64,000 bases of DNA. Origin: Hamadaea sp. (GTDB taxonomy: Bacteria > Actinomycetota > Actinomycetes > Mycobacteriales > Micromonosporaceae). Positions within the stretch are counted from its first letter, which is position 1; the number at the start of each line of letters is the position of its first letter. The position numbers and the translations under genes are program-made. Positions 1 to 8,769 of the stretch are shown piece after piece. The stretch lies in NCBI RefSeq assembly GCF_013362815.1, contig NZ_JABFVK010000004.1, positions 62,001-126,000 of the forward strand, read 5' to 3'. Under the pieces are notes generated by a model, which worked only from the letters and a program-made list of their open reading frames with translations, was not told the origin of the DNA and made no database searches.

Positions 1-690
1 GACACGACCCTGGCTCAGCTCGCGCACCGGCGCAAGACGCTGCCGGAGCTCGCCGAGCTGGACCGGCTAGCCCGGGAGATCTCGTCGTCGTCGGACGAGC
101 GGGTGCGGGCCCAGGTCGACGTCGACGATCTCGATCGGGACATCGCCAAGCAGGAGCGCGAGGTCGACACCGTACGCCAGCGGCTGGCCCGGGATCAGCA
201 GCGGCTCGACGACGGCCGGTTGCCCGCGCGCGAACTGACGGCGATCGAGCACGAGATCACCGCGCTCAAGCGTCGCCAGTCCGACCTCGAGGACGTCGAG
301 ATCGAGATCATGGAACGCCGGGAGCGGGCCCAGGCCGCGTTGGACGCGGTCGAGCAGCGGTTGAGCCAGGCGCGGCAGGACCGCGAGGCGACCGAGACGA
401 AGCGGGACGAAGCGCTCGCCGAGATCGCCAAGGAGGAGGAGTGGAAGGCGGCCGCACGTAAGCCGCTCGCCGCCGATCTGCCCACCGACCTGGTGACGCT
501 CTACGACAAGATCCGCGAGGTGTCCGGCGGGCTGGGTGCGGCACTCGTCCAGCACGGTCGCTGCGGTGGCTGCCGGATCGAGCTGGCCGGGGCGGACCGC
601 GTACGGGTGAAGTCGGCTCCGGCGGACGAAGTGGTCCGCTGCGAGGAGTGCCGCCGGATCATGGTGCGTACGGCCGAGAGCGGGCTGTGA
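1..690 (+). CDS. Zinc-ribbon coiled-coil protein (5' partial)
   Basis: The open frame runs in from the left edge, so the true start lies outside the window and 229 residues are visible. Roughly residues 20-165 form a charged, Glu/Arg/Gln-rich helix typical of a coiled coil. The C-terminus carries a C4 zinc ribbon with Cys pairs at visible residues 188/191 (CGGC) and 214/217 (CEEC). This architecture matches the bacterial C4-type zinc ribbon family, thought to bind nucleic acid or act as an adaptor. The stop codon overlaps the GTG start of the RNase H/phosphatase gene (GTGA), so the two genes are translationally coupled. The exact role is unknown. Confidence 0.85.
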   Translation, partial: DTTLAQLAHRRKTLPELAELDRLAREISSSSDERVRAQVDVDDLDRDIAKQEREVDTVRQRLARDQQRLDDGRLPARELTAIEHEITALKRRQSDLEDVEIEIMERRERAQAALDAVEQRLSQARQDREATETKRDEALAEIAKEEEWKAAARKPLAADLPTDLVTLYDKIREVSGGLGAALVQHGRCGGCRIELAGADRVRVKSAPADEVVRCEECRRIMVRTAESGL

Positions 691-1772
691 AGGTCATCGT
701 CGAGGCCGACGGCGGCTCGCGGGGCAATCCCGGGCCGGCCGGGTTCGGCGCGGTCGTCCGCGACGCGGGGACCGGAGCAGTGCTCGCGGAACGGTCGGAG
801 TCACTCGGGATCGCGACCAACAACGCGGCCGAGTACTCGGGGCTCATCGCCGGGCTGAAGGCGGCGGCCGAGGTGGGTGCGACCGAGGTCGACGTCCGGA
901 TGGACAGCAAGCTCGTCATCGAGCAGATGGCCGGGCGCTGGCAGATCAAGCATCCGGGGCTGCGCCCGCTCGCGGCGCAGGCCGCCGATCTGGTCCGCGG
1001 GTTCCAGGCCGTCCGCTACCAATGGGTGCCGCGTGAGCGCAATCAGCACGCCGACCGGCTCGCCAACCAGGCCATGGACGCCGCGACCCAGGACGAGATC
1101 GCCGAGGCGGCCTCCGAGCAGAGCTGGGAGCCGCGCGAGGATCCGCCGACCCGCCTCATCCTCGTCCGGCACGGCGAGACGCCGCTCACGGCCGAGAAGC
1201 GCTACAGCGGCCGCGGTGACGTCCCGCTCGCGCCGGTGGGTGAGGCTCAGGCCCAGGCGGCCGCCGTCCGGCTCCAGGCTCTCGGTCCGCTCGCGGCCGT
1301 GGTTTCCTCTCCCCTCACCAGGTGTACGCAGACCGCCGGATACATCGCGGAGATGGCTGACGCGGATCTCCCGGTCCAGGTGATGCCGGACCTGATCGAG
1401 GTCGATTTCGGGCAGTGGGAGGCCCTGACCTTCGCCGAGGCTCGCGAACGAGACCCGGCGGCGATGCAGGCCTGGCTCAAGTCGACCGCAGTCGCGCCGC
1501 CTGGCGGGGAGTCCTTCCAGCGAGTGGCGCAGCGAGTTCGCCGGGCGATCGGGGAGCTGCGCCAGAAGCACACCGGCCAGACGGTGGCCGTGGTCTCGCA
1601 CGTCTCGCCGATCAAACTGATCCTCCGGGACGCCCTCGCGGCGGGCGACGCATTCCTGTATCGCCTGTACCTGGACCCGGCCGGAATCAGTGTCATCGAC
1701 CTATATCCCGACGGTGGAGTGGCGGTGCGGTCGGTGAACGAGACCGGTCATCTGCCGCCCAGGAAAGCGTGA
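687..1772 (+). CDS. Bifunctional RNase HI / histidine phosphatase
   Basis: This is a fusion of two enzymes. Residues 1-140 are an RNase HI-like domain with the acidic set D8 (EADGGSRGNPGP), E49 (NNAAEYSGL), D73 (MDSK) and D123 (NQHADRLAN). Residues 155-361 are a phosphoglycerate-mutase-type phosphatase with LVRHGET (catalytic His162), SSPLTRCTQTA and a second His near residue 304 (VVSHVS). The same fusion is known in mycobacteria (Rv2228c type), where the RNase H part removes RNA from RNA:DNA hybrids and the C-terminal part is an acid phosphatase. I chose the GTG at 687 because it overlaps the upstream stop and begins exactly at the RNase H fold. Confidence 0.93.
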   Translation: MKVIVEADGGSRGNPGPAGFGAVVRDAGTGAVLAERSESLGIATNNAAEYSGLIAGLKAAAEVGATEVDVRMDSKLVIEQMAGRWQIKHPGLRPLAAQAADLVRGFQAVRYQWVPRERNQHADRLANQAMDAATQDEIAEAASEQSWEPREDPPTRLILVRHGETPLTAEKRYSGRGDVPLAPVGEAQAQAAAVRLQALGPLAAVVSSPLTRCTQTAGYIAEMADADLPVQVMPDLIEVDFGQWEALTFAEARERDPAAMQAWLKSTAVAPPGGESFQRVAQRVRRAIGELRQKHTGQTVAVVSHVSPIKLILRDALAAGDAFLYRLYLDPAGISVIDLYPDGGVAVRSVNETGHLPPRKA

Positions 1773-1785
1773 TTCACTTCCCTCC

Positions 1786-3651
1786 GTGATTCGGGAGTCC
1801 ACCGCCCCTCTGCGCCTGCGCGCCGTCCACGCCGCCCTGCTGCTGGGGGCGTACGCCGTGGTCACGATCGAGGCGTTGAGCGCGTTCGACGCCCTCAACC
1901 GGTGGTCGATCGCGGTCGTGTGGCTGGTCTTCGCCGCGGCGTTCGCCGGGTGGTGGGTACGCCGTGGGCGCCCCCGGCCGAACCCCGCCCGCCGGTGGGC
2001 CGATGCCCGAGCCTGGTGGGTGGCCGCCTCGAAGATCGAGCGCTTCCTCGTCAGCGTCATCGGCGGGCTCTTGCTGACCGAGTTGGTCATGGCGATCCTG
2101 GCCGAGCCCAACAACTACGACTCCCAGACGTATCACCTCTCGCGGATCGAGCACTGGGTCGCCGACGGCAATCTCGAGGCGTACCCGACGGCGATCCAGC
2201 GGCAGATCAGTCTCGCCCCGGGCGCGGAATACCTGCTGGCGCACCTTCGCCTGCTGACCGGCGGAGACGCCCTCTACAACCTTGTGCAGTGGAGTGCCGG
2301 CGTACTGTGCGTCTTCGCCGCCTCCCGCATCGTGGCCCAGTTCGGCGGCGGTCGCCGGGCTCAGCTGCTGGCCGCCTTCGTCGTGGCGACCACGCCGATG
2401 GTGACCCTCCAGGCGAGCAGTACGCAGGTCGACCTGATCGTCGCGGGTTGGGTCGCCTCGGTCGCCACCCTGGTGCTGGACGACACGCGCCGGAAGGCCA
2501 CTCTGCGTACGGTGGCGTGGATCGGGCTCGGTTTCGGGCTGGCCGCCGTCACCAAGGCGACCGGCCTGCTCGGGACGGCCCCGATGCTGCTGCTCTGGGG
2601 GATCGCCCAACTCCGCCTCGGTCGCGTACGCGATCTCGCCCGAGTGGCCGGGACGTCGGTGGCGATCCTGGCGATCGCGGCTGTCCTCTGTGCACCGTTC
2701 TACTACCGGAACTACCAGGTGTTCGGCAGCCCGCTCGGTTCTTCCCGGCTGACCGACTCGGTCCCGATGCAGCGGCACGACCCGGCGGCGATCCTGGTCA
2801 ACGGGCTGCGCATCGGACAGACCGCGCTCGACACTCCGGTCGCACCGCTCAGCGACGCGGTCGCGGCGGCGATCGAGGGCGTCTCCCGGGCGGTCGGCGT
2901 CGACCCGCAGGATCGCGACATCACCTTCGGTGTGACTACCTTCCCCGTCGTCGCCTGGTACCCCGACGAGGATCGCGTCTCGCTGCCCATCCAAGGCGTA
3001 CTGGCGCTGCTCGGGATGCTCTTCGGCCTGATTCGCCCGAACCGCTTCACCCAATCCCGCCGGCTGCTTCAGGCGTACATTTCAATGATCGCGATGGCCG
3101 GGTTGCTCTATGCCGCGACCGTCAAATGGCAGCCCTGGGGCAACCGCCTGATCGTCTTCGCACTGGTCCTGGCCGCGCCGGTCGCGGGCCTGTGGCTTGA
3201 CAAAGCCATGGCGCGTAGGTGGCCGATGCGCCTGACGGTGGTGACCATCGTCGTGGCCGCGCTGTCGGCCACCCTGGCCGTGGGGTACGGCTTTCCGCGC
3301 CGCCTGGTCGGCAAGGGTTCGGTGTTCACGACGAGCCCGGTCGACACGCGGTTCCTTCGACGTCCACAATGGACCGGCGATTTCCGCTGGGCCCGTGACC
3401 AGATCGAGGCGTCCGGCGCGCGGCGGATCGGGCTCGTCCAGCAGAACGACAATTGGGAATATCCGTGGTGGGTGCTGCTGCCGGGGCGTGAGTTCGTGGC
3501 GATGCAGTCGGTCGTGCCGCAGCGCCCGCCGGCTCGCCCGGACGAGGTCGACGCCATCGTCTGCACCGGTGACCTGGTCGTATGCCGAAAGATCGTCCCC
3601 AAGGACTGGACGCTGACGACGCACGGTTACGTGGCGTACGCACACCGCTGA
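1786..3651 (+). CDS. GT39-like polytopic membrane glycosyltransferase
   Basis: A 621-residue polytopic membrane protein with about ten hydrophobic segments. The first external loop, near residue 108, has an acidic signature (NNYDSQTYHLSRIEHW) where PMT/ArnT-type GT-C glycosyltransferases bind the lipid-linked sugar donor. A final soluble domain of about 150 residues follows the last helices. The family transfers sugars from polyprenyl-phosphate donors to wall polymers or proteins; the acceptor here cannot be told. It starts with GTG 13 bases after the RNase H gene, with no strong ribosome site. Confidence 0.7.
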   Translation: MIRESTAPLRLRAVHAALLLGAYAVVTIEALSAFDALNRWSIAVVWLVFAAAFAGWWVRRGRPRPNPARRWADARAWWVAASKIERFLVSVIGGLLLTELVMAILAEPNNYDSQTYHLSRIEHWVADGNLEAYPTAIQRQISLAPGAEYLLAHLRLLTGGDALYNLVQWSAGVLCVFAASRIVAQFGGGRRAQLLAAFVVATTPMVTLQASSTQVDLIVAGWVASVATLVLDDTRRKATLRTVAWIGLGFGLAAVTKATGLLGTAPMLLLWGIAQLRLGRVRDLARVAGTSVAILAIAAVLCAPFYYRNYQVFGSPLGSSRLTDSVPMQRHDPAAILVNGLRIGQTALDTPVAPLSDAVAAAIEGVSRAVGVDPQDRDITFGVTTFPVVAWYPDEDRVSLPIQGVLALLGMLFGLIRPNRFTQSRRLLQAYISMIAMAGLLYAATVKWQPWGNRLIVFALVLAAPVAGLWLDKAMARRWPMRLTVVTIVVAALSATLAVGYGFPRRLVGKGSVFTTSPVDTRFLRRPQWTGDFRWARDQIEASGARRIGLVQQNDNWEYPWWVLLPGREFVAMQSVVPQRPPARPDEVDAIVCTGDLVVCRKIVPKDWTLTTHGYVAYAHR

Positions 3652-3681
3652 TCGAAGTCCCGGCTGAATTCCTGCGAGTAG

Positions 3682-3714
3682 GACCGTTCGGCGCAGCGGT
3701 GTGACCGTTCGGCG
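3682..3714 (+). promoter_or_regulatory. Direct repeat, possible activator/repressor site
   Basis: The 12-mer gaccgttcggcg occurs twice (3682-3693 and 3703-3714), starts 21 bp apart, i.e. two helical turns on the same DNA face. It lies about 80 bp before the DUF3311/symporter operon, the only transcription unit it could serve. The spacing suggests a regulator binding in tandem. The regulator is unknown and no clear -10/-35 pair is visible. Confidence 0.35.
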
Positions 3715-3795
3715 CTCGGCCGCGCACCCGCGACTGTCGCGGCGTCCCAAGATCTGGTCTCCTTCGCGCGACCCGCGAATCCAAGGAGGCGTTCC

Positions 3796-4032
3796 ATGGG
3801 TGAACCCGCCCAGCCCGCTCCCGATCCGGCCGGCGATCGCAGCCCGTGGAACTGGCTGCTGATCATCCCGATCGTGGTGCCGCTCATTCCGGCTCTGTTC
3901 AACGCCATCGAGCCGACGTTCATCAGCTTCCCGCTCTTCTACTGGCTGCAGCTGGCCTTCATCGCCCTCGGCGTGGCCACCACCACCGTCGTCTACCAGA
4001 TGACCAAGAAGCGCGGCGGAGGTGATCGCTGA
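3796..4032 (+). CDS. DUF3311 small membrane protein
   Basis: A 78-residue protein with two hydrophobic segments (about residues 20-40 and 45-70) and a basic C-terminal tail (TKKRGGG). It matches the DUF3311 pattern of small subunits encoded directly before sodium:solute symporters. A good ribosome site (aaggaggc, 3783-3790) precedes the ATG. Its stop overlaps the symporter start by one base (TGATG), so the two are probably made together, the small protein acting as an accessory subunit. Confidence 0.88.
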   Translation: MGEPAQPAPDPAGDRSPWNWLLIIPIVVPLIPALFNAIEPTFISFPLFYWLQLAFIALGVATTTVVYQMTKKRGGGDR

Positions 4033-5663
4033 TGTGGGAGAAAGTGCACGTCGTCGAGCTCGTGGTCTTCGTGGTGCTCTTCCTGGCGGTCAGCGCGATG
4101 GGCTTCGTCGCCGCTCGCTGGCGTCGCCCGGCCACCATGGAACACCTCGACGAATGGGGCCTGGGCGGGCGCAACTTCGGCTCGTGGATCACCTGGTTCC
4201 TCATCGGCGGTGACCTCTACACGGCGTACACGTTCGTCGCGGTTCCGGCGCTCATCTTCGGGGCCGGCGCGATGGGCTTCTTCGCGGTCCCGTACACCGT
4301 GATCATCTATCCGATGGTCTTCCTGGTGCTGGTCCGGCTCTGGTCGGTGTCGCACAAGCACGGCCTCGTGACGCCCGCCGACTTCGTCCGGGCCCGGTTC
4401 GGCTCGCCGACGCTGGCCCTGCTGGTGGCGATCACCGGCATCGTCGCGACCATGCCGTACATCGCGCTCCAGCTCGTCGGCATCGAGGCGGTGCTCAAGA
4501 CGATCGGCCTCACCGGGACCTCGACGGTCGCCCGGCACCTGCCGATCATCATCGCGTTCGCCATCCTCGCGGCGTACACGTACCAGTCGGGCCTGCGTGC
4601 GCCGGCGTTGATCGCCTTCGTCAAGGACTCGCTGATCTACATCGTGATCCTCGCGGCGATCTTCATCCTCCCGGCGAAGCTGGGCGGCTGGGACGCGATC
4701 TTCGGCGCGGCCCAGGCGAAGTTCGACGCGACGAAGGCCAATCCCAACGACGGATTGCTCCTGAACGCCAACAACCAGCTGCAATACATCACGCTGGCGT
4801 TCGGCTCGGCGCTGGCTCTCTTCTTGTACCCGCACTCCGTCACCGGCGTGCTGGCCTCCAAGAACCGCAACGTGCTCAAGCGGAACATGTCGGCGCTGCC
4901 GGCGTACTCGCTGTTGCTGGGTCTGCTGGCGCTGCTCGGGTACGCCGCCATCGCGGCCAAGATCGTCCCGCTCCCCGGCACCAAGACGCCGGACACCAAC
5001 ACGGTCGTCCCGCTGCTCTTCCAGAGCGAGTTCCCGGCATGGTTCGCGGGCATCGCGTTCGCCGCGATCGGCATCGGCGCGCTCGTCCCGGCCGCCATCA
5101 TGTCCATCGCCGCGGCGAACCTGTTCACCCGCAACATCTACAAGGAGTACCTCAACAAGGAGGCCTCCCCGGCGCAGGAGGCGAAGGTCAGCAAGATCGC
5201 CTCGCTGGTGGTCAAGGTCGGCGCGCTGCTCTGCATCATCCTGCTGGACCCGCAGTTCTCCATCGACCTCCAGCTCATCGGCGGCGTGATCATCCTGCAG
5301 ACGCTGCCGTCCGTCGCGATCGGACTTTTCACCCGGTGGTTCCACAAGGGAGCGTTGATCGCGGGCTGGGTCGCCGGAATGGGCTTCGGCATGTGGATGT
5401 TGTACAACGTCAGCAACGCCGTTCGTGATCACTGGGCGGGGTCGAACTTCCCGTTGTCGAAGCTCGGCTTCGACACCAAGATGACGATCTACGCGGGGCT
5501 CGTCGCCGTGGTGGCGAACCTCCTGGTCGCTGCCCTCGGCACGGTGGTTCTGCGGGCCTTCAGCGTCGCCGACGGGGCGGACAAGACGGCTCAGCCGGAC
5601 TACTTCGTCGACGAGGACACGCCGCGGGGGACGGCCACGCCGACCGAGGCCGCCGTGGCCTGA
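4032..5663 (+). CDS. mctP: Sodium:solute symporter, monocarboxylate (MctP) type
   Basis: A 543-residue transporter with about 13 membrane helices and the SSF-family profile (early helix WGLGGRNFGSWITWFLIGG; later ALVPAAIMSIAAANLFTRN). Paired with DUF3311 it resembles MctP-like carriers that take up acetate, pyruvate, propionate or lactate with sodium or protons. Helix content and length are complete. The specific substrate is inferred from the DUF3311 pairing, not shown by a residue signature. Expression probably depends on the promoter region before 3796. Confidence 0.85.
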   Translation: MWEKVHVVELVVFVVLFLAVSAMGFVAARWRRPATMEHLDEWGLGGRNFGSWITWFLIGGDLYTAYTFVAVPALIFGAGAMGFFAVPYTVIIYPMVFLVLVRLWSVSHKHGLVTPADFVRARFGSPTLALLVAITGIVATMPYIALQLVGIEAVLKTIGLTGTSTVARHLPIIIAFAILAAYTYQSGLRAPALIAFVKDSLIYIVILAAIFILPAKLGGWDAIFGAAQAKFDATKANPNDGLLLNANNQLQYITLAFGSALALFLYPHSVTGVLASKNRNVLKRNMSALPAYSLLLGLLALLGYAAIAAKIVPLPGTKTPDTNTVVPLLFQSEFPAWFAGIAFAAIGIGALVPAAIMSIAAANLFTRNIYKEYLNKEASPAQEAKVSKIASLVVKVGALLCIILLDPQFSIDLQLIGGVIILQTLPSVAIGLFTRWFHKGALIAGWVAGMGFGMWMLYNVSNAVRDHWAGSNFPLSKLGFDTKMTIYAGLVAVVANLLVAALGTVVLRAFSVADGADKTAQPDYFVDEDTPRGTATPTEAAVA

Positions 5664-5686
5664 GGCTCGACCTGGGGAGGTCGACC

Positions 5687-5751
5687 GCGCTGGATCAGGG
5701 TTCTGGGTCGAATCTTGACGCAAGATTCGACCCAGAACCCTGATCCAGCGC
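5687..5751. repeat. Long palindrome, family I copy A
   Basis: Perfect inverted repeat: 31-nt arms at 5687-5717 and 5721-5751 around a 3-nt centre. Each arm begins gcgctggatcagggttctgg and ends with gtcgaatcttg. It lies between the symporter and nucleotidyltransferase genes, both on the + strand. Close relatives are at 8770, 28165, 48505 and 59419. There is no T-run after the stem, so it is not a classical terminator, although the RNA would fold strongly. Confidence 0.9.
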
Positions 5752-5792
5752 CTTGAGGGGGACCGCGCGTGTACCCCGCCGATGATCAGGGT

Positions 5793-6380
5793 ATGCGAGC
5801 CGATGTGACCAGAGCCGATGACGAGGCGCTGATCGAGGCGCTGAAGGTCGGGGCGAGCGTCCTCAAGGGCGCGGAGATCCCGTTCGTACTGGCGGGTGGG
5901 TACGCCGTGTACGCACATGGTGGCGCATCCAGCGACCACGACGTCGACTTCCTGATCAAAGCCGACGACGTCGACCGGTCCCTGGAGGCGATGGCCGCCG
6001 CCGGTCTCAAGACCGAGCGTCCACCGGAGGACTGGCTGGTCAAGGCGTACCACCGGGGCACGCTGGTGGACCTCATCCACCGGCCGGTGGACCGGGAGGT
6101 CGACGACGACACGCTGGCCGACTCCACCGTCATGAAGGTCGCCGCCCTCAGCATGCCGGTGCTCTCGCCGACCACGCTGATGGTGCACAAGTTGCTGACC
6201 TTCAACGAGCACTACTGCGACTACTCCAAGGGCCTGCCGCTGGCGCGGTCGCTCCGCGAGCGGATCGACTGGAGCCGCGTACGCCGGGAGACCAAGGAGT
6301 CACCGTACGCGACGGCCTTCCTCCGGCTGGCCGAGCTGCTGGAGATCACGCCGCCGCAGTTGGAGACAGGGGACGCCTGA
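5793..6380 (+). CDS. Nucleotidyltransferase-fold protein
   Basis: About 195 residues. The N-terminal third has the polymerase-beta-like nucleotidyltransferase signature: a Gly-Gly turn (LAGGYAVYAHGG) followed by an acidic DHDVDFLI motif. This resembles minimal NTases and AbiEii-like proteins. Substrate and partner are unknown. I prefer the ATG at 5793; a GTG at 5769 would add 8 residues. It overlaps the BON gene by one base (TGATG), giving a three-gene operon with the metallophosphoesterase. Confidence 0.75.
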   Translation: MRADVTRADDEALIEALKVGASVLKGAEIPFVLAGGYAVYAHGGASSDHDVDFLIKADDVDRSLEAMAAAGLKTERPPEDWLVKAYHRGTLVDLIHRPVDREVDDDTLADSTVMKVAALSMPVLSPTTLMVHKLLTFNEHYCDYSKGLPLARSLRERIDWSRVRRETKESPYATAFLRLAELLEITPPQLETGDA

Positions 6381-6661
6381 TGAAGGACGAATATCTGCTG
6401 GCCCAGGTGCAGCGGCTGCTCGCCGAGGACGGCGGCGAACTGGGCATCGACGCGCTCCGCCGGGACGACACGCTCGTCCTGCGGGGCGAGGTCGAAAGCG
6501 CCGACCGCTGCCGGGAGGTGGAGCGCCGGGTGGCCGACGCCTTCCCGGAGCTGACCATTCTGAACGAGCTCACCGTGCCCAGGGTGCACAAACCTCAGGA
6601 ATCCGAGGAACTGACCGGCCGCCCGGCGGCCGCCGGCGCGACGAGTGAGGATCGGCACTGA
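6380..6661 (+). CDS. BON-like domain protein
   Basis: A 93-residue soluble protein with an alpha/beta pattern like a BON domain: an amphipathic helix (LLAQVQRLLAEDGG), a central strand with a glycine (LVLRGEVES), a second helix (CREVERRVADAFPEL), then a strand (ILNELTV). BON domains usually bind membranes or ligands, but there is no signal peptide here. The start overlaps the upstream stop, and the gene's stop overlaps the phosphoesterase start, both by one base. Confidence 0.7.
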   Translation: MKDEYLLAQVQRLLAEDGGELGIDALRRDDTLVLRGEVESADRCREVERRVADAFPELTILNELTVPRVHKPQESEELTGRPAAAGATSEDRH

Positions 6662-7386
6662 TGGGACGCGTACGAGTCGGAGCGGTCGGCGATGTGCACC
6701 TCGATCGGGACGTGGTGGGGCGGTTCCGGCCGGCCCTGGACGACGTCGCCGAGCACGCCGACATTCTGCTTCTTGCGGGTGACCTGACCCGGCACGGTAC
6801 GCCGGAAGAGGCGGAATGCGTGGCGGCGGAGTTCGGCGGGCTGGACGTACCGGTGGTGGCCGTCCTGGGCAACCACGACTACCACGGCGACCGGGTCACC
6901 GAAGTCACCGGCATTCTGCAAGCCGCCGGGCTGACCGTGCTGGAGGGCGAGGGGACCGTCGTCGAGACGCAGAACGGCAACCTCGGCGTCGCCGGGGCCA
7001 AGGGCTTCGGCGGCGGCTTCGCCGGCCGATGTGCGACGGCGTTCGGCGAACCCGAGATGAAGGACTTCGTCCGGCATACGGAGTTCAGCGCGAGCCTGCT
7101 CACCAAGGCGCTGGAGTCGCTCGAGTGCGACGTACGCGTAGCCCTGACGCACTATTCGCCGGTGCCGGACACCCTGCAGGGCGAACCGCTGGAGATCTAC
7201 CCGTTCCTGGGCTCCTACCTGTTGGCGGAGGCCATCGACGCGGTACCCACTCAGTTGGCCATCCACGGGCACGCCCACGCCGGCGTCGAACGAGGTGTCA
7301 CCCCGGGCGGCGTACGCGTCCGGAACGTCGCGCATCCGGTGATCCGGCAGGCGTACAGCGTCTTCGTCATCGACCAGACCTGCTGA
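6661..7386 (+). CDS. Metallophosphoesterase (calcineurin-like)
   Basis: 241 residues with the full set of dimetal motifs in order: GDVHLD (residues 9-14), LLAGDLTRHG, VLGNHDYHG, LTHYSP and a final GHAHAG near residue 205. It should hydrolyse phosphomono- or diesters with two metal ions. The substrate cannot be predicted. It is the last gene of the NTase-BON-phosphoesterase operon and ends 15 bases before a strong hairpin. Confidence 0.9.
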   Translation: MGRVRVGAVGDVHLDRDVVGRFRPALDDVAEHADILLLAGDLTRHGTPEEAECVAAEFGGLDVPVVAVLGNHDYHGDRVTEVTGILQAAGLTVLEGEGTVVETQNGNLGVAGAKGFGGGFAGRCATAFGEPEMKDFVRHTEFSASLLTKALESLECDVRVALTHYSPVPDTLQGEPLEIYPFLGSYLLAEAIDAVPTQLAIHGHAHAGVERGVTPGGVRVRNVAHPVIRQAYSVFVIDQTC

Positions 7387-7401
7387 ACTGCCCAGGCAGG
7401 A

Positions 7402-7436
7402 ACGTGGCCCGCGGGGTGCACTCCCGCGGGCCACGT
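7402..7436. terminator. Convergent-gene hairpin terminator
   Basis: Perfect 14-bp stem (7402-7415 with 7423-7436) around a 7-nt loop, GC-rich and without a T-run. It lies between the convergent phosphoesterase and GT4 genes, so it can end transcripts from both sides. Confidence 0.75.
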
Positions 7437-7447
7437 GCATCATCAGG

Positions 7448-8530
7448 TCAGACGAGTGCGAGCCGACCGGCCGACTCGACCGCCTGCTGATAGACCTGGG
7501 CGTACCCCCGGGCCATCGCCTTGGCGCTGAACAACTCAGCCACCCGGCGCCGGCACGCGGCCGGGTCGATCCGGGTCACGTCGTGCAGCGCCTGCGGCAG
7601 TTCTTCGGGATCCTCGCAGATCAGACCGGTGACTCCGTGCTCCACCACTTCGGGAACCGACCCGGAGCGCAGGGCGACGACCGGCGTACCGCAGACCATC
7701 GACTCGATCATCACCATGCCGAACGGTTCCTGCCAGGTGATGGGGAACAACAGACAACGGGCGTTGACCAGCAGTTCCCGCTTCTGGCCGGCATCGGCGA
7801 CGCCCATCGCGACGTCGTCCGGCCCGAGCATCGGCTCGATGACCTCTTCGAAGTACTCCTTCTCGACGGCCTCCATCTTCTTTCCCGCCATGATCAGCGG
7901 GAGTCCGGCCCGATGCGCCGCCTCGATCGCGAGGTGCGCCCCCTTCGTCGGGTGATATCGGCCGAGGAAGAGCGCATAGTCTTGCTTGCGCTCGGCGTAC
8001 GGCCAATCGTTCGGGCGTAATCCGTTGTAGACGGTGCCGACCCAGTTGAGTTCGGGCGCGAGCCGCCGCTGCTGATTGCTGATCGAGATCAGCCCCACGT
8101 CAGTGCCGAGCGCCCGGTAGAACCGGCGGTTCTGCTCGTGCGCCGGGCCGTGCACCGTGGTCAGCGCCGGTATGCCGAGATCGGCGTAGATCGCGCCGTT
8201 GAGCGGGCCCGAGAAGGTGTGGTCGTGCACCACGTCGACCGCCCGCCGGGCGATCAGCTTCTGTACCGCTCGCCGGGTCATCAGGGCGATCTCCACCTCG
8301 ACCGCCGGGTCGCCGAGCCGGTCGCCGAGCGTCCCCGGCCATACCGGGACGAGTTCTCCCAGCGTGCCGTTGCGCCCTGCGCCGACCAGTGTCACCTTGT
8401 GTCCGGCGGCCATCAGGCCGTCCGTCAGATCGGCCACGACCGCCTCGATCCCGCCGTAACCGGCGGGCGGTAGATCGAAATAGGGCGGCGCGACCATCAC
8501 TATGCTGAGCGATTCCACGACCGCGTCCAT
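7448..8530 (-). CDS. GT4 family glycosyltransferase
   Basis: 360 residues in the GT-B fold of family 4. The N-terminal half has PAGYGGIEAVVADLTDGL and VVHDHTFSG. The C-terminal donor-binding half has FLGRYHPTKGAHLAIEAA and the retaining E-x7-E region (EPFGMVMIESMVCGTPVV). The donor is probably a nucleotide sugar; the acceptor is unknown. The gene stands alone on the minus strand. The ATG at 8530 has no strong ribosome site, so a start a few codons later, near SIVMVAPPY, is possible. Confidence 0.88.
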   Translation of the reverse strand: MDAVVESLSIVMVAPPYFDLPPAGYGGIEAVVADLTDGLMAAGHKVTLVGAGRNGTLGELVPVWPGTLGDRLGDPAVEVEIALMTRRAVQKLIARRAVDVVHDHTFSGPLNGAIYADLGIPALTTVHGPAHEQNRRFYRALGTDVGLISISNQQRRLAPELNWVGTVYNGLRPNDWPYAERKQDYALFLGRYHPTKGAHLAIEAAHRAGLPLIMAGKKMEAVEKEYFEEVIEPMLGPDDVAMGVADAGQKRELLVNARCLLFPITWQEPFGMVMIESMVCGTPVVALRSGSVPEVVEHGVTGLICEDPEELPQALHDVTRIDPAACRRRVAELFSAKAMARGYAQVYQQAVESAGRLALV

Positions 8531-8769
8531 ACCCAGGTAAAACGCCGATATGCAAATTGCCCCGTTTGTGAGTAGGGCCCATGTCTGTCACGGCGTGTCG
8601 GACAGGACGCGCCGGGCGGCGGTCATCCGAACGGGGTGAGACGGCGTACGCCGGACGTCACCCGGTCGGGCGTTTTGGGTCCACCGCCTGGGGGTATTGG
8701 CCGTTCTTCCCAAGAGCGTGGTTTTCCCTAATGCGCCCGGAAGCGCCGTTTAGTGGCCAAAGCCGTCCG
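8531..8769. other. Divergent intergenic region
   Basis: About 240 bases between the minus-strand GT4 gene and family I copy B, which precedes the UPF0145 gene. It contains one recognisable site, the GTTT-N16-GGGTAT promoter at 8672-8697. I see no credible gene; an open frame at 8581-8826 reads into the palindrome and has no coding character. Confidence 0.6.
8672..8697 (+). promoter_or_regulatory. SigF/SigB-type promoter candidate
   Basis: GTTT (8672-8675), 16 bases, then GGGTAT (8692-8697). This matches the consensus of the SigF/SigB stress sigma family (GTTT, about 15-17 bases, GGGTAY). It points toward the UPF0145 and STAS genes. A sigma factor of this family is encoded at 13316 and a second such site lies at 11854. 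The leader to the UPF0145 gene would be about 200 bases and would contain palindrome copy B. Confidence 0.5.
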
